A stretch of DNA of 64,000 nucleotides from assembly GCF_954871325.1 (NCBI RefSeq), contig NC_088776.1, positions 22,554,508-22,618,507 of the forward strand, written 5' to 3'. The position numbers and the translations under genes are program-made. Positions 11,801 to 26,800 of this stretch are shown here, one piece after another. The DNA is from Gordionus sp. m RMFG-2023 (taxonomy: Eukaryota > Nematomorpha > Gordioida > Chordodea > Parachordodidae). How positions within the stretch are numbered: position 1 is the first letter of the stretch; each line of letters begins with the position of its first letter. Below the pieces are notes generated by a model that ran no database searches, was not told where the DNA came from, and saw only the letters and a program-made list of their open reading frames with translations.

Positions 11801-14800
11801 TATTGTGGATTAATAATTAATATATCTGAAATAACTTTTGATATTTTCGCTCTCTTATTTGAATAATTTTTTTCAAGTGTTTTTTTTTCTTAATAGGATT
11901 TATTCTAATTTTGTTTAAAGTAATATTGATTGTTTCCATATTTGGATGATGCAGTGATATTATATATTTCAAATTTTCTGACAGAATCTATATTTATACT
12001 TTCTAGATTTTCTTGTGATTAATGCGTACGGCATTAATCAGAAATATTTTCCGCCTTAATATTTGGAAATTAAGTTATCTGTCATATCTTTTGGCAGATT
12101 CATTTTATAATTAAAGTGCTTAGATTCTTTAAAAGGATTTGATCATTTATATTTATATATTTATGAAAAAAATATAATTAATATTTCAATATTTGTAAAA
12201 TAAAAATTAATTAATAGCAGGACAGGTGCATGAAAACTGGCTTTTATCTTTTAACAATTAATTATATATTTATGCAAGAGATATCGGAATCTTAAGTATC
12301 TTTTTAAGAAATTTGATCATTTATAATAAAATTAATTCATTTTGACAAGTTATCAATAGTAATAACAATAAGTAAGCCTATTAACGGGCCAATATTTTTT
12401 TCGTGATATTAATGCTGGAAAATCTTATTATATATGTTTAAAAATGAAAAAAATAAAAAATAATTTTAATAAAAATGCTTTAATTAATATATTTAAAAAA
12501 ATATTCATTTTATTATTTTTTAAATCGCAATAAATAAAAAACCTATCATAAAATGGCATAGAATTTTTATTTATAGCATCATTATTTTTTAAATTAAATT
12601 TTAAAAATCATATTTTTCGAAAATAGGTCATTTTTGGCACTTTTGACCATTGATATCTCAGAAACTTCTGGAGGGTAAGATTTTGGATTCGATGTTTTCT
12701 AATAATGTTCCCTCAGTATGCATAATTTTATTAAAATTAATAAGTTCGGGCCGAAATAATCGATTTCATTTTATATGATATAAAAATAAATTAAAAATAT
12801 TTTAGCAGTTCAATGAAAAATTATCTGAAATTCACAATGATGGCAACTCAGTATTTGTTGGAATGCATTGAAATCAAATTTTTCAAATTAAAAAATACTC
12901 TCTGTATAAGATTAAAATTTGAAAGTTACTATATCCCAATGAAATTCCATATCTCAATTACGACATAACTACTAGATTGGCGATTCATTAATTAAAAGTG
13001 TACATACATAGGAATAAGCGGTAGCACCATTTTGTGTTTTCACTTCGACTATATGAATGCACATTTGTCATTTAATTGATTTGATAATTACAAAATGTTG
13101 TTCAGCTGATTCCTGTGTATGGACACTTTTAAGATGATTTAATAAATGAATCAACAATCTAGTAGTTTATATATTATTCGTTTGGATGTAAACCTAAATT
13201 TGTCATAAAATGACAAAAATTAATAAACCTAGTTTAGACTAAAATTCATGAAAAAAATATCAGATCTGTGTTCATAAACCTAATTTTTTATGGGTGAGGA
13301 AAAAAAAGAGATTTTAACTCTAATCTGTGTTTGGTCCAGAACCTTAATATATTTATATTTTTCTTTCAAACATTTTTGAATGTCTTAAGATAGCATGTAT
13401 ACATAAGGTATAAAAATAAAATATTTATATAATTTGTAGTTATAGGTTTGAATGCTATTTAATGTTTCTTCTTATAAGATTCCTGATATACCTTGGTTTT
13501 GTAAAAAAAAAAATTTTTGCCCCAATCAAAGAAAAATTTTAAGCCTGACTGATTTTTTAAAATGATCTTTTTCCGACTGGATCTGCAGGTTTTTGTGATA
13601 TAAAAAAATCTCATAGCAAAACGCAAAAAATCTACTTCCTCTATTTTACTCATTTATATATGTTACAAAATTCCAAAATTTAATATTTTTTTATAGGTCA
13701 ACCCGATTTTTTAATTTATTTTTGACTCTATCTTGGTTCATATTGTTAAATTGAATAATATAAATTAAACACATTTTATAAATTAATAAAATAAAAATTT
13801 ATTAATTGCTATGCCTTTCCTTTCCTATAGTGATTCTAATCATCTTTCTATTTTTGTTAGGGTATCGAATCGATTGGTACAACACTTCATTTCCATTCCC
13901 TTAGTTTAAAATTTTTAAAATGGTTTAGGTTCACTTCAGTTAATTTTATAACGTATTTATACTCGTAATTTGGTTTAGAAATTCATTTGATTTTTTTTTT
14001 AGTTCATTACACTTTTTATAAGTTTATAGTATATTTTATTAATTGGACCATTATATCTAATAAAAATATTTTAAAAGCTTAAATATTAAACCAGTTTAAA
14101 ATTTGCTGATGCTATATGTTTTTTTTCTTTCTAAGTATCACTAAGATTTATAAGATTTGTATTTCTCATCCATTGAGTAAAATAAAACCTGTCTTGAATT
14201 GGGAAAAAATAAATTTAATATATAATACAAAAAATAGGATTAAAATGATATTTTAATATAATAAATAATGTAAAATAAAATTTATCTATATATTGATACA
14301 ATATTTTTGTATTTAGATACATGTATCTGGATGCTTTAACAACTCTGTTATGTTATAAATTTATGAAACAAATCGTGTAAAATTTTCTAAACTCATAAAA
14401 AAGAAAGAAGTGCTGTTAATCTTTATTTCATATTTCTTTTAATTTAATTTTATGAGTTTCATAATTATAAATAAATATAAAAAAATGATAAATATTGATA
14501 AATTTTTGCTTTTTTTCCAATAAATATAAATTTATTTTAAATTATTATTTTTGGTTTAGGCCGATGCTCACCAAAACTTTATAATCTTGAGGTGATTATA
14601 ATATTTTATGAATATCTATCACTTTTATAAAATACTACCAGAATTCGTCAATATATTATCTTAAAAAAACACCTTACCCGTTCCAACCTATTTATTTTTT
14701 TGCCCTGCCCGGCCCAAAATCTGTACCGGGTAACGGGCCGAACATTGCAGTTCTCTGATAAGAAATAACAAATTAAAATATATTATAATTATAATCATAA

Positions 14801-17800
14801 CCATATATAAATTTTTACTATTTAAAAAAAAATATATTTTAGATTATGCCGATCAAAATATATAAAAAAAAATTCAAAAAGAACTAGTTTAAATTAGTTC
14901 GAAAATTTAGATGATTCTGTTCGGTAATTTATAATTTCGGGTTTTTTTTTAGTTCAATTCTACACCCTAATTTTAATTTTAGAAAAAAGTGGAATCATTA
15001 TTTTTTCTTATATTTTTAAATGAGCCCAGCCTGATTAAACAAAAATATATGCTCGGAGCCCAATTTAAAAAAATTTTTAGTTTCGAGCTTAACCCGACTT
15101 GGAAGGCTCTAATATTTATATCATGTCACTACGTTTGTAATTTTAAGGATTGTCCCTTCCTTTTATTGGTCGCTTCAGTCTGAGACAAATTTCAAGAAAT
15201 TATTGTAACATTGTTTTATATGTCGATAATCAAACTTCCTTGGGCACTTTAAACATCATTTATCATTGAGGCCATGGAATAACCTATTTCATAAATTTGT
15301 CCAGTAACATAACTACCCAATTTTTACTTCTGGAAAAATGTTCAGATTAATGAGTTATTTAAAAAGGGGTAACAAAATGGGCTAAAATAATTTCACAAAA
15401 TAAAATAAAAATGGGACACAACTTTTTGTGTACATGATGGGGTAGAAAGTATATTTGTATATATTAACATGCCTGCCATTATCAGATGAAGGATTGATTA
15501 GGAAACCGAACCGTTATTTATAACGGTTTAGTTTGGTTACGGTTCAGTATGTAAAAAGTAGTGCTGTAAACATTTTTAAAAAAATCGAACGCGTTCAACG
15601 TTCATTGACAAAAATCGAACACGTTCAAATTCAAAAAAAGGAACGCGTTCATCAAAATTTTATGATAAATTTTTTTAAAAATTTAATATAAATAAATGCC
15701 TTATATTTTTCAACACAATATATTAGCCATGATAAAAAATAATAGTTTTATTTTGATAATATAATTATAAATACAATATAATAGAGCGATAAAAAAATAA
15801 ATTTATAAAAAAAATTTCTTACTAATTTTTAATAATAATTGCTTTTCAAAATTTTCATCTGATAGGCATGAACGCTTGGCAGTTAATACAGCGTTAGCTA
15901 TACTAAAAACTCGCTCAACAGAGGCAGATGAAGGGATTGCGGTGTTATACTTGATAAACAAAGAGGGGGAATTTGTTAAAAACATTTAATGTTTTATCCA
16001 TTGTTTCAAAAAATTGAGCTATGTTATCATCCTCCAATCTGCCCTCTTCTTCCTCGTCAAAAAAAAAAGATATCTCGGAATTGACAGTTCTTTCATTATC
16101 AATTCTTGGTATTCAATGCCTTTTTTCAAAAGAGCTATAAGTTTATTCTTTAAAGGTTCATTTTGTGGAAGCTTTATCCAAGGCCATTGAAGCTTGAGTA
16201 TCGGATGTATAATTGCTGAAAGAAGATATTGATCTTCATATATATGTTGAAATCTTTAAAAAATAAAATATATGTAATTAATTTGATAGTGATAGGTTTA
16301 ATACCTTTTATTAATCCCATTTAATACAGCATCTATCAATGGTTGCACATATTTCAGACCACTGAGTTTGTTTAATTTTATAATAACTATTGTTATTGTT
16401 GGGGTCAAATATCCCAAATGCATATTTTCCTCACTTTCTAAAATAGTGAGAGCTGTTGCAATAGGCTCCATGATCTATTTTAATATTTAAAAAAATTCAT
16501 TATAATATTTATTCTAAAAAATTTTATTAGGACTTACAATACAATACTCTTCCAAAAAATTTTTATCATTGTTTGAGAGTCTAGCTAATCCTCCCATATC
16601 ACAGACTTTGTCAAACAAACTAGAATTTTCTTTTACTAAGGAATCTATTAATTTCAAAGAATTATAATAAGAATTTCATCAGGTAATAACAGGCCTAATA
16701 AGTAATCTTGACAAATTACTCTTTAAGTCTGCAGCAAATGATGTTGACTGATTTTGTTTGTTCCATAAACTTTTGCATTTATCAAATGCACTATTTAATA
16801 TTCTTTTAAAAGATACATCTTCTAATGCTTTTTCAGCATCAACACTTGCCACTAAATTAAGATTGTGGCAAGCACAAGAGTGATGTTTGGGGAGATAGAT
16901 AAAGTTTTCCTCCCTATTTTGATTTTCAAACACCTCATTTAATGATAATGATTCAATTTCATCTTCCCATCTTCAGATTTTTTTCAAATAATCTATAATT
17001 TTTTTTAAATATAAAAATTAAAATATAGACTATTTATTTATACCTAAAGGCCTTTAAAAAGTTTCTTGCATTATCAGTGACATATAATGTTACCTTATTA
17101 TGTATTTTAAATTTCTTTAGAAGGTTTGAAATTGTTTCAGCTAAATAATCATATGTGTGTTTGCTAGTTAGCCTTTGGCAAGCTAAGCATGCCGATTTTC
17201 TTTCTAAAGTGACAGCATCTAACCAGTATACAGTCATGCCTAAAAACGAACTAATAATATAAACAAATTGATATATTCAAAGTTTAATGTACAAAATACC
17301 GATGGTATGATGACCATGAATCTGCTGTGATGCAAAGATTGCCTAAACAAGTTATCATTTTATCTATCATGATATTATAATCTTTTGATATTTTTGACAC
17401 AAGGGTCGGGCGTGACATAACCTTTTTATTTGGTTGTAATGTGGTTATCATTTTTACAAAAGCAGGTTTTTCAACAATATTAAAAGGCTCTAGTTCTTCT
17501 ATAATGAAGTTAATTATTGCATCATCAATTTGTGATTGAATCACATTTGATGCATTTTTTTTATAATTTAAGAGTGTCTGTTGTTTAAATTTCTCAGCCT
17601 TTACTTTTTTTTTAATTGTATCACTATAATTTGTTAAATGATCATTAATTTCTTGCATCATACTATCATGAGAACTCTGTAAAAATTAAGGAATTTTTGA
17701 TAAATTATGCTACAGATAATATTATTTTATTAAATTGGTAATAGCAAAGTTATGACTTATAAAATAATTCAAAAATCAGTGTTTGGCAGTACCACAAATA

Positions 17801-20800
17801 CTTGTATCTAAGATACAAGATCCTTTTGTATCTTGTACTCAGTACTTTTTGACATTTTTAACTAGTCTGAAAAGAATATTTTTCATTTTCTTGACAAAAG
17901 ATATATTCTTTTTAATATTTATGTTTTTTAAAATTTTACATATCACAGTATATATCTTATTTTCCCCTATTTTAAATACATTGACAAACAAAATTAGCTC
18001 CCATAAAAATACTAGTTTCCCTTTCATATCTATGCTAAGAATGGACTAATACTAATATTAAAATGCCTTATTATAATTAACTATATATATATATATTATG
18101 TAATTATTTTTACTTAGAACATTTAAAATAAATTATTAACTGGCTATATAGTTATACATATTATATAATATAAAATAATTAATGTTACAATCAGATGTCT
18201 TTTTAAATTGGAGCTTAAAGATGTTGACACTGATATAATACTTTTTGGACACATTTTACATTTGGTAACTATTGAATTACCTTTTGATTTTAAAACAGTG
18301 AAATATTTTTGATATTTGGGCCATGGTAATTCTAATTCATCTAATATTGAATTTTGATTTTCAGAATCTGATGATGAAATATTTATATCCATGCAAATGC
18401 TAATCTATTAAATTAAAATATAAAATATTCAAATTAATAAACTTTAATCTTATCTTCTCTAGCAGTAGCACGTTATGGTACGTTAATTGCAATATGAAAG
18501 AGTAAAAAGTAAAAACAGCTGATTAAAAAATATAAGACTTTTTTGTTAAAAAATTGGATTAAATATTAATTTTTCAAATAAATAAAAATAAAAGGTGTTT
18601 TTAAAATTGAACGAACGTAAAATTGAACACGTTCATCAAAGAAAAGGAACGCGTTCACATTCAAAGTTCGTCAAAAAAAAGGAACGCCGTTCATCACCTT
18701 TTTTCAAAAAATCGAACTTCGTTTACAACACTAGTAAAAAGTTATAATGGTTACTTTTTGGATACGATTCTTAAGAAAACATTTAAAAGGTTCAGTTCGG
18801 TTCACCTAATTGTAAAGGAACACATCTTCTAATTTATTTTTGTTATAAGCATCTATGAATTATATATAAAAATAATATATAAGATTCAAAATAACTCATC
18901 TAATAATATAATATTTGAACACATAAGTAATATATTTTATAATATAAATGGATTCATATTTGTTCGTTGTGCCGATGACTCAAATTTTAGCCCCGAAAAG
19001 GCCCTTTCTACAGAAACTTGTGTTACTGCCAGTACTATAAGTGCAAGTTTATATAATTCTGGATATTCAAATTTCTTCGATTCCTAAAATATAAAATCTG
19101 AACCGGTTTAACTTTTATATAAGGGTTTTTACTCCTTCAAAAAATAATTATATCGGTTCGGTTACGGTTCAGATATTTATAATGGTTTAACGGTTCGTTA
19201 CCGTTCACTCCCCCTGGGATTGACACATCAAAACAAGCGGGAATTCTCCTTTTAGATGAATTTCCCAAAGCCTCCAACGAAAAAACGACACAATCTTTCT
19301 CTGGTGTAGTGCTATCAATTAACGGGATATATTCATGTTCACGCAAAGGATATTTTATGCAGCATGATCTGAGGGAATTCGATTTCCTAATATAAGCCAT
19401 CAATAGATAAGGAATTACCTAAAAAAGGGATCGGTAATTTATTAACAAGCAAATATTGATCGTCGACTCTACATAGAATTAATTGCAGTGTTATGGCACT
19501 ACAACCATGGTGTGAATTTGTCAAACATGGATATTATCTCTTGTTAGACGGTCAAGGATTTGACTGAAAAATAATAAAATATTAATAAATTCCTTACTAT
19601 AGCCAAAACGAATAATCGATACATGGCATCGATCTAGAATATTTAATTTCATTATGAAGGATAAGAATTATATTATGGAATCGAAAAAATTACAAATGTT
19701 TATTCTATATTACTGATAAACTCTTGGTTGCAGTGGCCCCTACAACGGGAAGGGGGTCCGAAACAACTGCTTCAGTAAATTTGAGTGGGGGTACTTTTTT
19801 TTTTTAAATTTTCTTTATTATTTAATTCTTTTACTGTTTTGTTACATCCATCATGATCAAGTGATTTCTTGTTTATAAATGTAATAATAAGACCCCCCCC
19901 CCCCAGATTACATTTAACAGTTGCTTTTCAGAAACAATAGCTTTGAATAATGAGATGCCGAAGCCTGTTGAAAGACTGATTGATATATATTGTACGGGAA
20001 ATACCACAGGTCTTGATATTAAACATAATATAATATCCAAACTTGGCTCGATGAATTTACCCCTTGAATTTCTAGTTGGGCAAAGTTATGATGGCACCTC
20101 AAACATGAGTGGAAGAATCAATGGTGTGCAGGCCTTGATTAGAGCAGAGGCGCCAAAGGCAGCTTTTATTTGGTGTTATTGTCATCGATTAAATTTAATC
20201 ATTGTTCAATTATGCCAATCAATTAAAGAAATTCGAAATGTTCTAGGAATACTAGATGAGATTTATATCTATTTTAATGGTTTAAAAAGATATGAGGTAC
20301 TCAAAAAATAGCAGTGTAATGATCTGAAAAAATAACGATTTCTACGCATCAAGAATACCACTCGTTGATAGTACCTTATTTATTTAGATTTAAAATGTTT
20401 TTTTATTTAGAAGCTGGCTATCGTCATATAAAGCTATTGTAAATTTATTTCTACTTTATGATGCCTTGAGGGCAGCTTTAACAAATTTAAAGGATTCGGA
20501 AGATCCTGTCACTTCCACTATGGCCAGTGCTATAGTCTTTAGAATATAAACATTTGATTTTATCTTATCACTTTGTGTTTTGGATAACATATTGTTGATA
20601 ACAAGTTTGGCTTGAACAAAATTGCAAACCATTTCGAAGGATATAGGGTTTGCAATAAATCAAATTCAATTGGCAAATGATTTCTTGATTAATTTGAGAA
20701 GTATAATATAAGTTATTGTCTTAATTATTTTTTAATCTAATAGATAATAACATTGAATTTTTGGATGTTTTTTCAAAGGCACTAGATTTTATGAAGGAGA

Positions 20801-23800
20801 GAAATCTACCTTTTGATTTTGAAAGTTCTAGACTTCAAACATTACAATCCAAAAAGGAGAGGTATATATATACTTTCATCATTAAATATAGAAATTTTTT
20901 TTAGCTTTAAAATAGATGTGTTTTATGCTGCATTCGATTTAATTATTATGCAGTTTAACGAAAGATTTAATGATGATTCGATGAAATTTTTACATCAAGC
21001 ATCATTTTTACGCCAAAGGGAATGGCAGAAAAATAAATTATTAAAGAAGTTATCGAGGATATCTGTGAATTTTACAATTTAAATTTAAGTCAAATTTTCG
21101 AAGAAATGTTGAAGTTTAGAAATATTTATAAGATGGCCAAAATGGGAATGTAATTATTACTCATGACCTAGAGGTTCAAGAATCTAAAGATTTATCAGAT
21201 TCTGAGAATTGTAAATTTATTTAATTAATATTTTTACTAATAAATTATTTAGTTTCTTCTGATGATGATGATAATTCAGGGACTTACGATTCAGATTAGA
21301 AAACTATTCATTTATTTTACCTTATCGTCTACTTTTAAATTTTTTTGCTTTCCCTAATTTATCAATTTTATATAAATATTTATTAACCATTCCTACAACC
21401 TAATGTACTGCCGAAAGAGTCATGAGTAAAATTAAATTAATTAAAACAGGACTTCGTAGTACCATGAAAGATTCATTTCTCAATAATTTAACCATATTAT
21501 CAATGGAAAAATTAAATATTGATGAAATTATAAAAACTTTCGCTTTCTCTTTTCAAAAATAATATTTATAAAGTATATATTTTTTGCATTTTATTTATAT
21601 TATATATTAAAAATTGATGCAATAAAAATTATTTTTGAAATTTATGGGTGTCATAAAATAATTTTTATTTTTTCGAGGTGGGGGGGGGGGGTATTCTGCT
21701 TCATTCGCTCAGAAAGTGTAGGGGCCACTGCTTGGTTGCTATATATGTGACTCCATCACATTTCAGTAACCCCATATATAGCACATTTTCATATCCCTTG
21801 GCTGAGATGTATTAATATGGTAAAAAAAAAAATTGATACAATAAAATGGCAATGTGATAATTGGTACAAAAACACACTGGATATCTTAACATATGCAAAA
21901 ATGGAATGGGGAAATGTTTACTGAATCATGAAGTTAGAGCTCATTGCTAAGAAAAAAGATTAAATTTCCCTGATTTAAAGTGCCTTTAAGATGGTTTGAG
22001 GTGGCAGATGTTCAGACATACTTATCAGAGATCTGGGCTAGGTTAAGCTGAAAAAAAATTGTGTCAGGCCTGCAAAATATTTTTTGGGTCAGGCTTAGCA
22101 ATTTATGTAAAATATTTTTGTTAGCCCAGAATTTTGTTTATTTTAAATATTGAATAATGCAATTTAAAATAATATATTTTTGCCGCGCAAGGGCGTGTCT
22201 TATCTCTAATACTTATATTTTACTCCAAAAAATAACTAATTTATTGAAATGAATATCATGTAGAATATTATATAACTTATGGATATTACATGTATTAACT
22301 AATATTGATATCCTCATATGTGCGACATAAAATTTTAAATTATGCAAGTCATCTATTAAAAACCTTATATACCAATGTTTTTTTTACCCTATACCACGGG
22401 TTATTCTTCTGATACATTGGTACTTGCCATTGATACTTGTATATAAAAAAATACTGAAAAAACATACATACTTCTTAACCATATTTTATTTAAATTCATA
22501 AATTTTTTAGATATTTAATTAAATTATGATGAATTTATGTATTTGAGATTTTTTACGCCTTTCGGATTAGGGTTTATATTTTTTTTAGAAAGATACCAGC
22601 TAAATAAAACATTTAAAAAAAGATTTCTTAGAGATAACGAAAAGGCATTTGAATTCAATATCAGCCTGAAAAAAATAAGAAAGCACTAGAGGGGAGGGGG
22701 ATTTTTATTATTATTTTATTGAATAAAAATATTCTACAAATTATTCTGCTCTAAGTTTCAATGCATGTCTGTTAAAAATTATTCCACCTTCAATCATTAT
22801 GATTGGCATAGATATAGTTTAATATAAAATAGAAAGAATACACAAATTTTTTCTTGGGGTGTTGAACCCTAATTACCCTTCGCTAGTTTAAAAAAAATTT
22901 AAGCTATAAAAACTTGGTTTAACAATATCTATAAGGCGGAACATTTAAACAAGCCTGCTAGGAATCATTATAATTAGTCAAGTTTGACTCTATGCTATAG
23001 TTTATAATATATTTTTTTAGATTTAGTAGTTCTTGTTTAATTTAATTAAATAATTCTTAATTCTAGATAATAAATAATTTAAATATATAAATCAGATATT
23101 AATATTTATAATTGTTTTTTAAAATACTAATAATAAAGGTATGAGAAATGGTGACCCATTCAACTCTTCTCAAAATGCATCTCTTCACAAATTATTAATT
23201 AAATCGGATAATGCAAGAGAAATTCCTTCTGCCCCAGAAAAAATATTGGACGCTCCAGATTTGATCAATGATAATAGTTAAATAAGTTTTTATTATTGTT
23301 TCATTTGTCATATTGTTTAACACTAGTGCTGTTAAAAGTTATTTTTGAAAGGTAAATAATAACAGTTACTAGTTATATTCATAAAAAAATTAAGTTACAC
23401 TTACTAGTTACATTTTTTAAAGTAACTAATAACCGTTATATTTCAAAAGTAACTATTTACATTGAAAGTTATCTTGTAAATATATTTATAATCATCATTC
23501 CTAATAAAAAAAAATTTATTATGCACGATGATTTTGTGATTTATAAATTTTAATCAAAGGAATTTAAAGAAAAAAGAATTTAAATAAAGAAATTATTACA
23601 TTGAAAAAAAAACATATAGCAACTTAATATTTATTTGTAATGAAAAATATATAAATAACACAATATAATACTAATTTTTCAAAAAATTTGAGAATAAATT
23701 TTTATTTGACTTTTTAACAGAAAACTACTCCCAAGATTAAGCAAAGTTTTACAAGAGTGCTTGATGTAATTACGAATGAGGCATTTATTTATTAAGCAAT

Positions 23801-26800
23801 ATTAAATTTGGAGAGTCATCAATAAAGATATTGAACTAGTTGTATATAAATATTTTAAATATTTTAAAAATTAGCTTGAAAAGTAACTGTTCTTTTTGTC
23901 ATTATATTCCAAAAAATGTGTTTTTTCTAAAGTAATTCAGTCACTTTTATGCAAAAATTACTTTATTAAATCAATTTTTGTTTGTATTTTAAATAATTAT
24001 TCGTTTTCTTTTTGAATATAAACATTATTTGATACCTCCTTTTAGAGACCGGCAAGCTGTAATTTTTTAGCCTCAGCCCGCCTGATTCCCTTCTTAGTTA
24101 TAGGCTTAGCTCATTACGACTCGTAATAAGCTTATAGGGACGACTCGAACTCAAAATAAATTTTTTTATTCTTTATTTTAATGTAATGCATTAAATTTAA
24201 ACATTCAGGAATAACTTTGATAATTTAATGATGTTTATCTAGTTTATTTATTACAAAATATTATAAGAAAATTAATAGTAAAAATTTTTTAAAACTCTCT
24301 TTTACTAAATTCATTTTATAATTCTGATATTCAATCAAACAAAAATGGATTAGGGCCATGGGCTGGCCCTATATTTTCTGGGATATGCTAAGGTTGACGG
24401 ATTGTCCCACCAGGGCTCTATTATATTTTACGATATTTTGCCTATATGTTTTAATTTCTATTTATATTATTATTAAAAAAGATTATATATTCTATGTTCT
24501 AAAATTATTATTTTTTTGATATAATAAATTTTTCATAATAAAAAATTTATTTAAATTTAATATTCTATTATTAACTTTTTTCTAAAGTTATTCTTTTTTT
24601 CTCAGGGCCTATATTATAAAGTTATTTTTATTTTATTATAAAATTTGATTTCAATATTATTTCAATCTGCCTTTATTTTTGATATTCAATATTTTGACAA
24701 AGAAGATTTGCAGTTTATTAAAAAATATTAATTTTAATTCTAGTTTGTATAAAAATATTAATTTTAATTCTAGTTTGTATAAAAATGTTAATTAAATTAA
24801 AATAACCAAAAAAATTTATATTAGTATAAAAAAATGGGCAAATAATGGTAATTATATAGGATAAAGTTATTTTAGTCAACTCAATAAACAATTCACAAAT
24901 TTCGCAGAAAAATAAATGTCAATGTAATAAAATTAATGGGCATTTCTATTAATAACTTTTTTTAAAGTTTTTTTTCCCAGGGCCTATATTATAAAGTTAT
25001 TATTATTTTATTATAACATGATTTAAATGATGATTTTTCCCAAACCTAAATACAATCTCACATGCTTTTATTAAGGTAATTTAATCACAATATTCGCTCT
25101 ATCTTCTTTTGGTGGAAATTGAGTTATTAGTCCCAAGATTGGAGAACCTTTTTATCTCATTCACAAGATTAATTTTAATTAATAAAAAAATATATATTAT
25201 TGGACATCTTTAAGTTATGTCTATCCTCTTTCTTTAAAAAAAAAGAAAGTTTTAGCATTTTATATGCATTTATTATATTCCATTATAAGCAGTAAAAAAT
25301 AGGCCAATATTGTTAAGCTATAATGTAATTTTGTAATAGAAGTATATGGTTGCGCAACTGGATCTTTATTTATTAATCATATTATACTTTAACCCTTGCT
25401 AAATTTTGTGACCAGGTTACAATTAACTATGTTATGCATATCTTAGGTTATATGTCATATTAGCTATAGTTCTTGAAAAAAAATTCATGCAGTAAAAGTT
25501 TAAGATTTAATAATATATATTTTAAATACAACAAATATTATTATCATCTTTACTTGACTTTTAAATTTATGATTCTTACGAATAATAATTGGCGGCGCCG
25601 ATTATGCGCCGATTATATGAATCGGACGATATTTTGAAAATGCCGATTCCTATATTATAATCCATAAATGAATTAATATCCTTTTTCTCGCCGATACCAA
25701 TATCTTAAGACATCGACCGATATTTGTCACTGATACTTACCAAATGTTATGTGCTCTTAAGGGTTTCTTTTAAAAAAATTGCACAATAAAGATCTAAAAA
25801 TTTTTTTTTTAAAAAAGATTTGAACCTTTTAGATTGGGGATCTAAAAATTTGCTGGCCATAGCTTTAGGTTCAAATGTGTACTTGTGGAATCCTACAAAT
25901 GGAGAAACTACTCATTTAATCGATATTTCAGAAATTGAAATTGGAGCTTACGTTTCTTCCCTTGCCTGGACTCAGAATGGCAGAATTCTTGCCGTTGGAA
26001 ATAGTTTTTCTAAAATTCAGGTATTTTTTTAAAAAGAAGATATGCTAGGTTAGTCGGTAAAATGAGGTAGTACATGATTTTCATTATTAAAATGGCAGCT
26101 CATGTGTTAATTTAACCCTATTCATCTAATATATTTACTCCACTTTATGTTACATTTCTTAATGTCATTTAATAATAAGTCATCTGCCCCTTTATTATAT
26201 CCATTTATCAAATATTGTTTAAATATTTTATATATAAAGTATAAATATATCTAGGTTTGAATTTGTTTCATTCATAAAACTTGACTAGAAATTTAGCTTT
26301 AAATAAAGTTTTTTTTTGAAGATTAATTTTATTAGCAATTAATTATTTTCCTCTCCCACGCAATTACACCTATAATATTAAGATTTCTATAAACTAAATT
26401 ATAGGTATTTATGCAATAGTTTTGGTATACAGGGTTAGCAACTACACCCTTTCCTCTCGAAAAGGTGGTGAAAACCAAAATGTTCTCGAATTGAAAAAAA
26501 AAATTGACACTTAATTACATATGGGGTTAAATCTTGTTCAGGAACGTTATTTAGTGATTTGAGGGGGTTTTTAATCCTTAAATTTTCCTTTTCTATAAAA
26601 CTCAAATAAACCATTAAAAGTATTCATAAATTTAATTCCATATCTTATAAAAGTTATGGGACGTTACCAAGCAAAAAATGATTCGCAGCTTTTATGGGGA
26701 CGTGATCAAATCGGATATTGAACCTGGGACCTCTAGTTCGACTGTAATGGATCAGAATAGAATCTCTTCACTGGCTTGGAACGAAAGTTTACTCTCTACT

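Larger units (their letters stand above)
9891..12940. mobile_element. Long-inverted-repeat (foldback) element, about 3.05 kb
   Basis: The outer ends are ATTGGGATAT (9891-9900) and its exact inverse ATATCCCAAT (12931-12940). The arms, about 9891-10520 and 12395-12940, match as diverged inverted copies through marked words such as TATCAATGG-CAAA-GTGCCAAAAATGA and TTTTCCAGCATTAATATCA. The spacer holds MITEs at 10820-11055 and 11265-11644. No transposase frame is seen, so it is non-autonomous or decayed. Termini and arm words are shared with 46914-47260 and 47541-47966. No clear target duplication was found. Confidence 0.72.
15499..19216 (-). mobile_element. Outer hAT remnant split by a second hAT
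   Basis: Outer flanks are GGATTGAT (15491-15498) and GGATTGAC (19217-19224), an 8-bp duplication with one mismatch. Both ends are rich in AACCG/CGGTT words. Without the nested element only about 535 bp remain. On the minus strand at about 18950-19090 a frame gives [11 protein letters not shown] and [12 protein letters not shown], the hAT C-terminal dimerisation domain. It is a deletion derivative, related by domain and AACCG-rich ends to the element at 44673-45522. Confidence 0.82.
9251..23138 (+). other. Cdc20 intron 2, 13.9 kb, filled with DNA transposons
   Basis: The donor is at 9251 and the acceptor AG at 23137-23138, joining phase 1 to phase 1. The intron carries a foldback element (9891-12940) with two MITEs inside, an adjoining MITE (12968-13166), nested hAT elements (15499-19216), a 2,000-bp hAT (19731-21730) and a short hAT MITE (22026-22208). 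A GC-rich repeat end lies near 14690-14757. The remaining stretches are AT-rich and show nothing else I can support. Confidence 0.8.
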
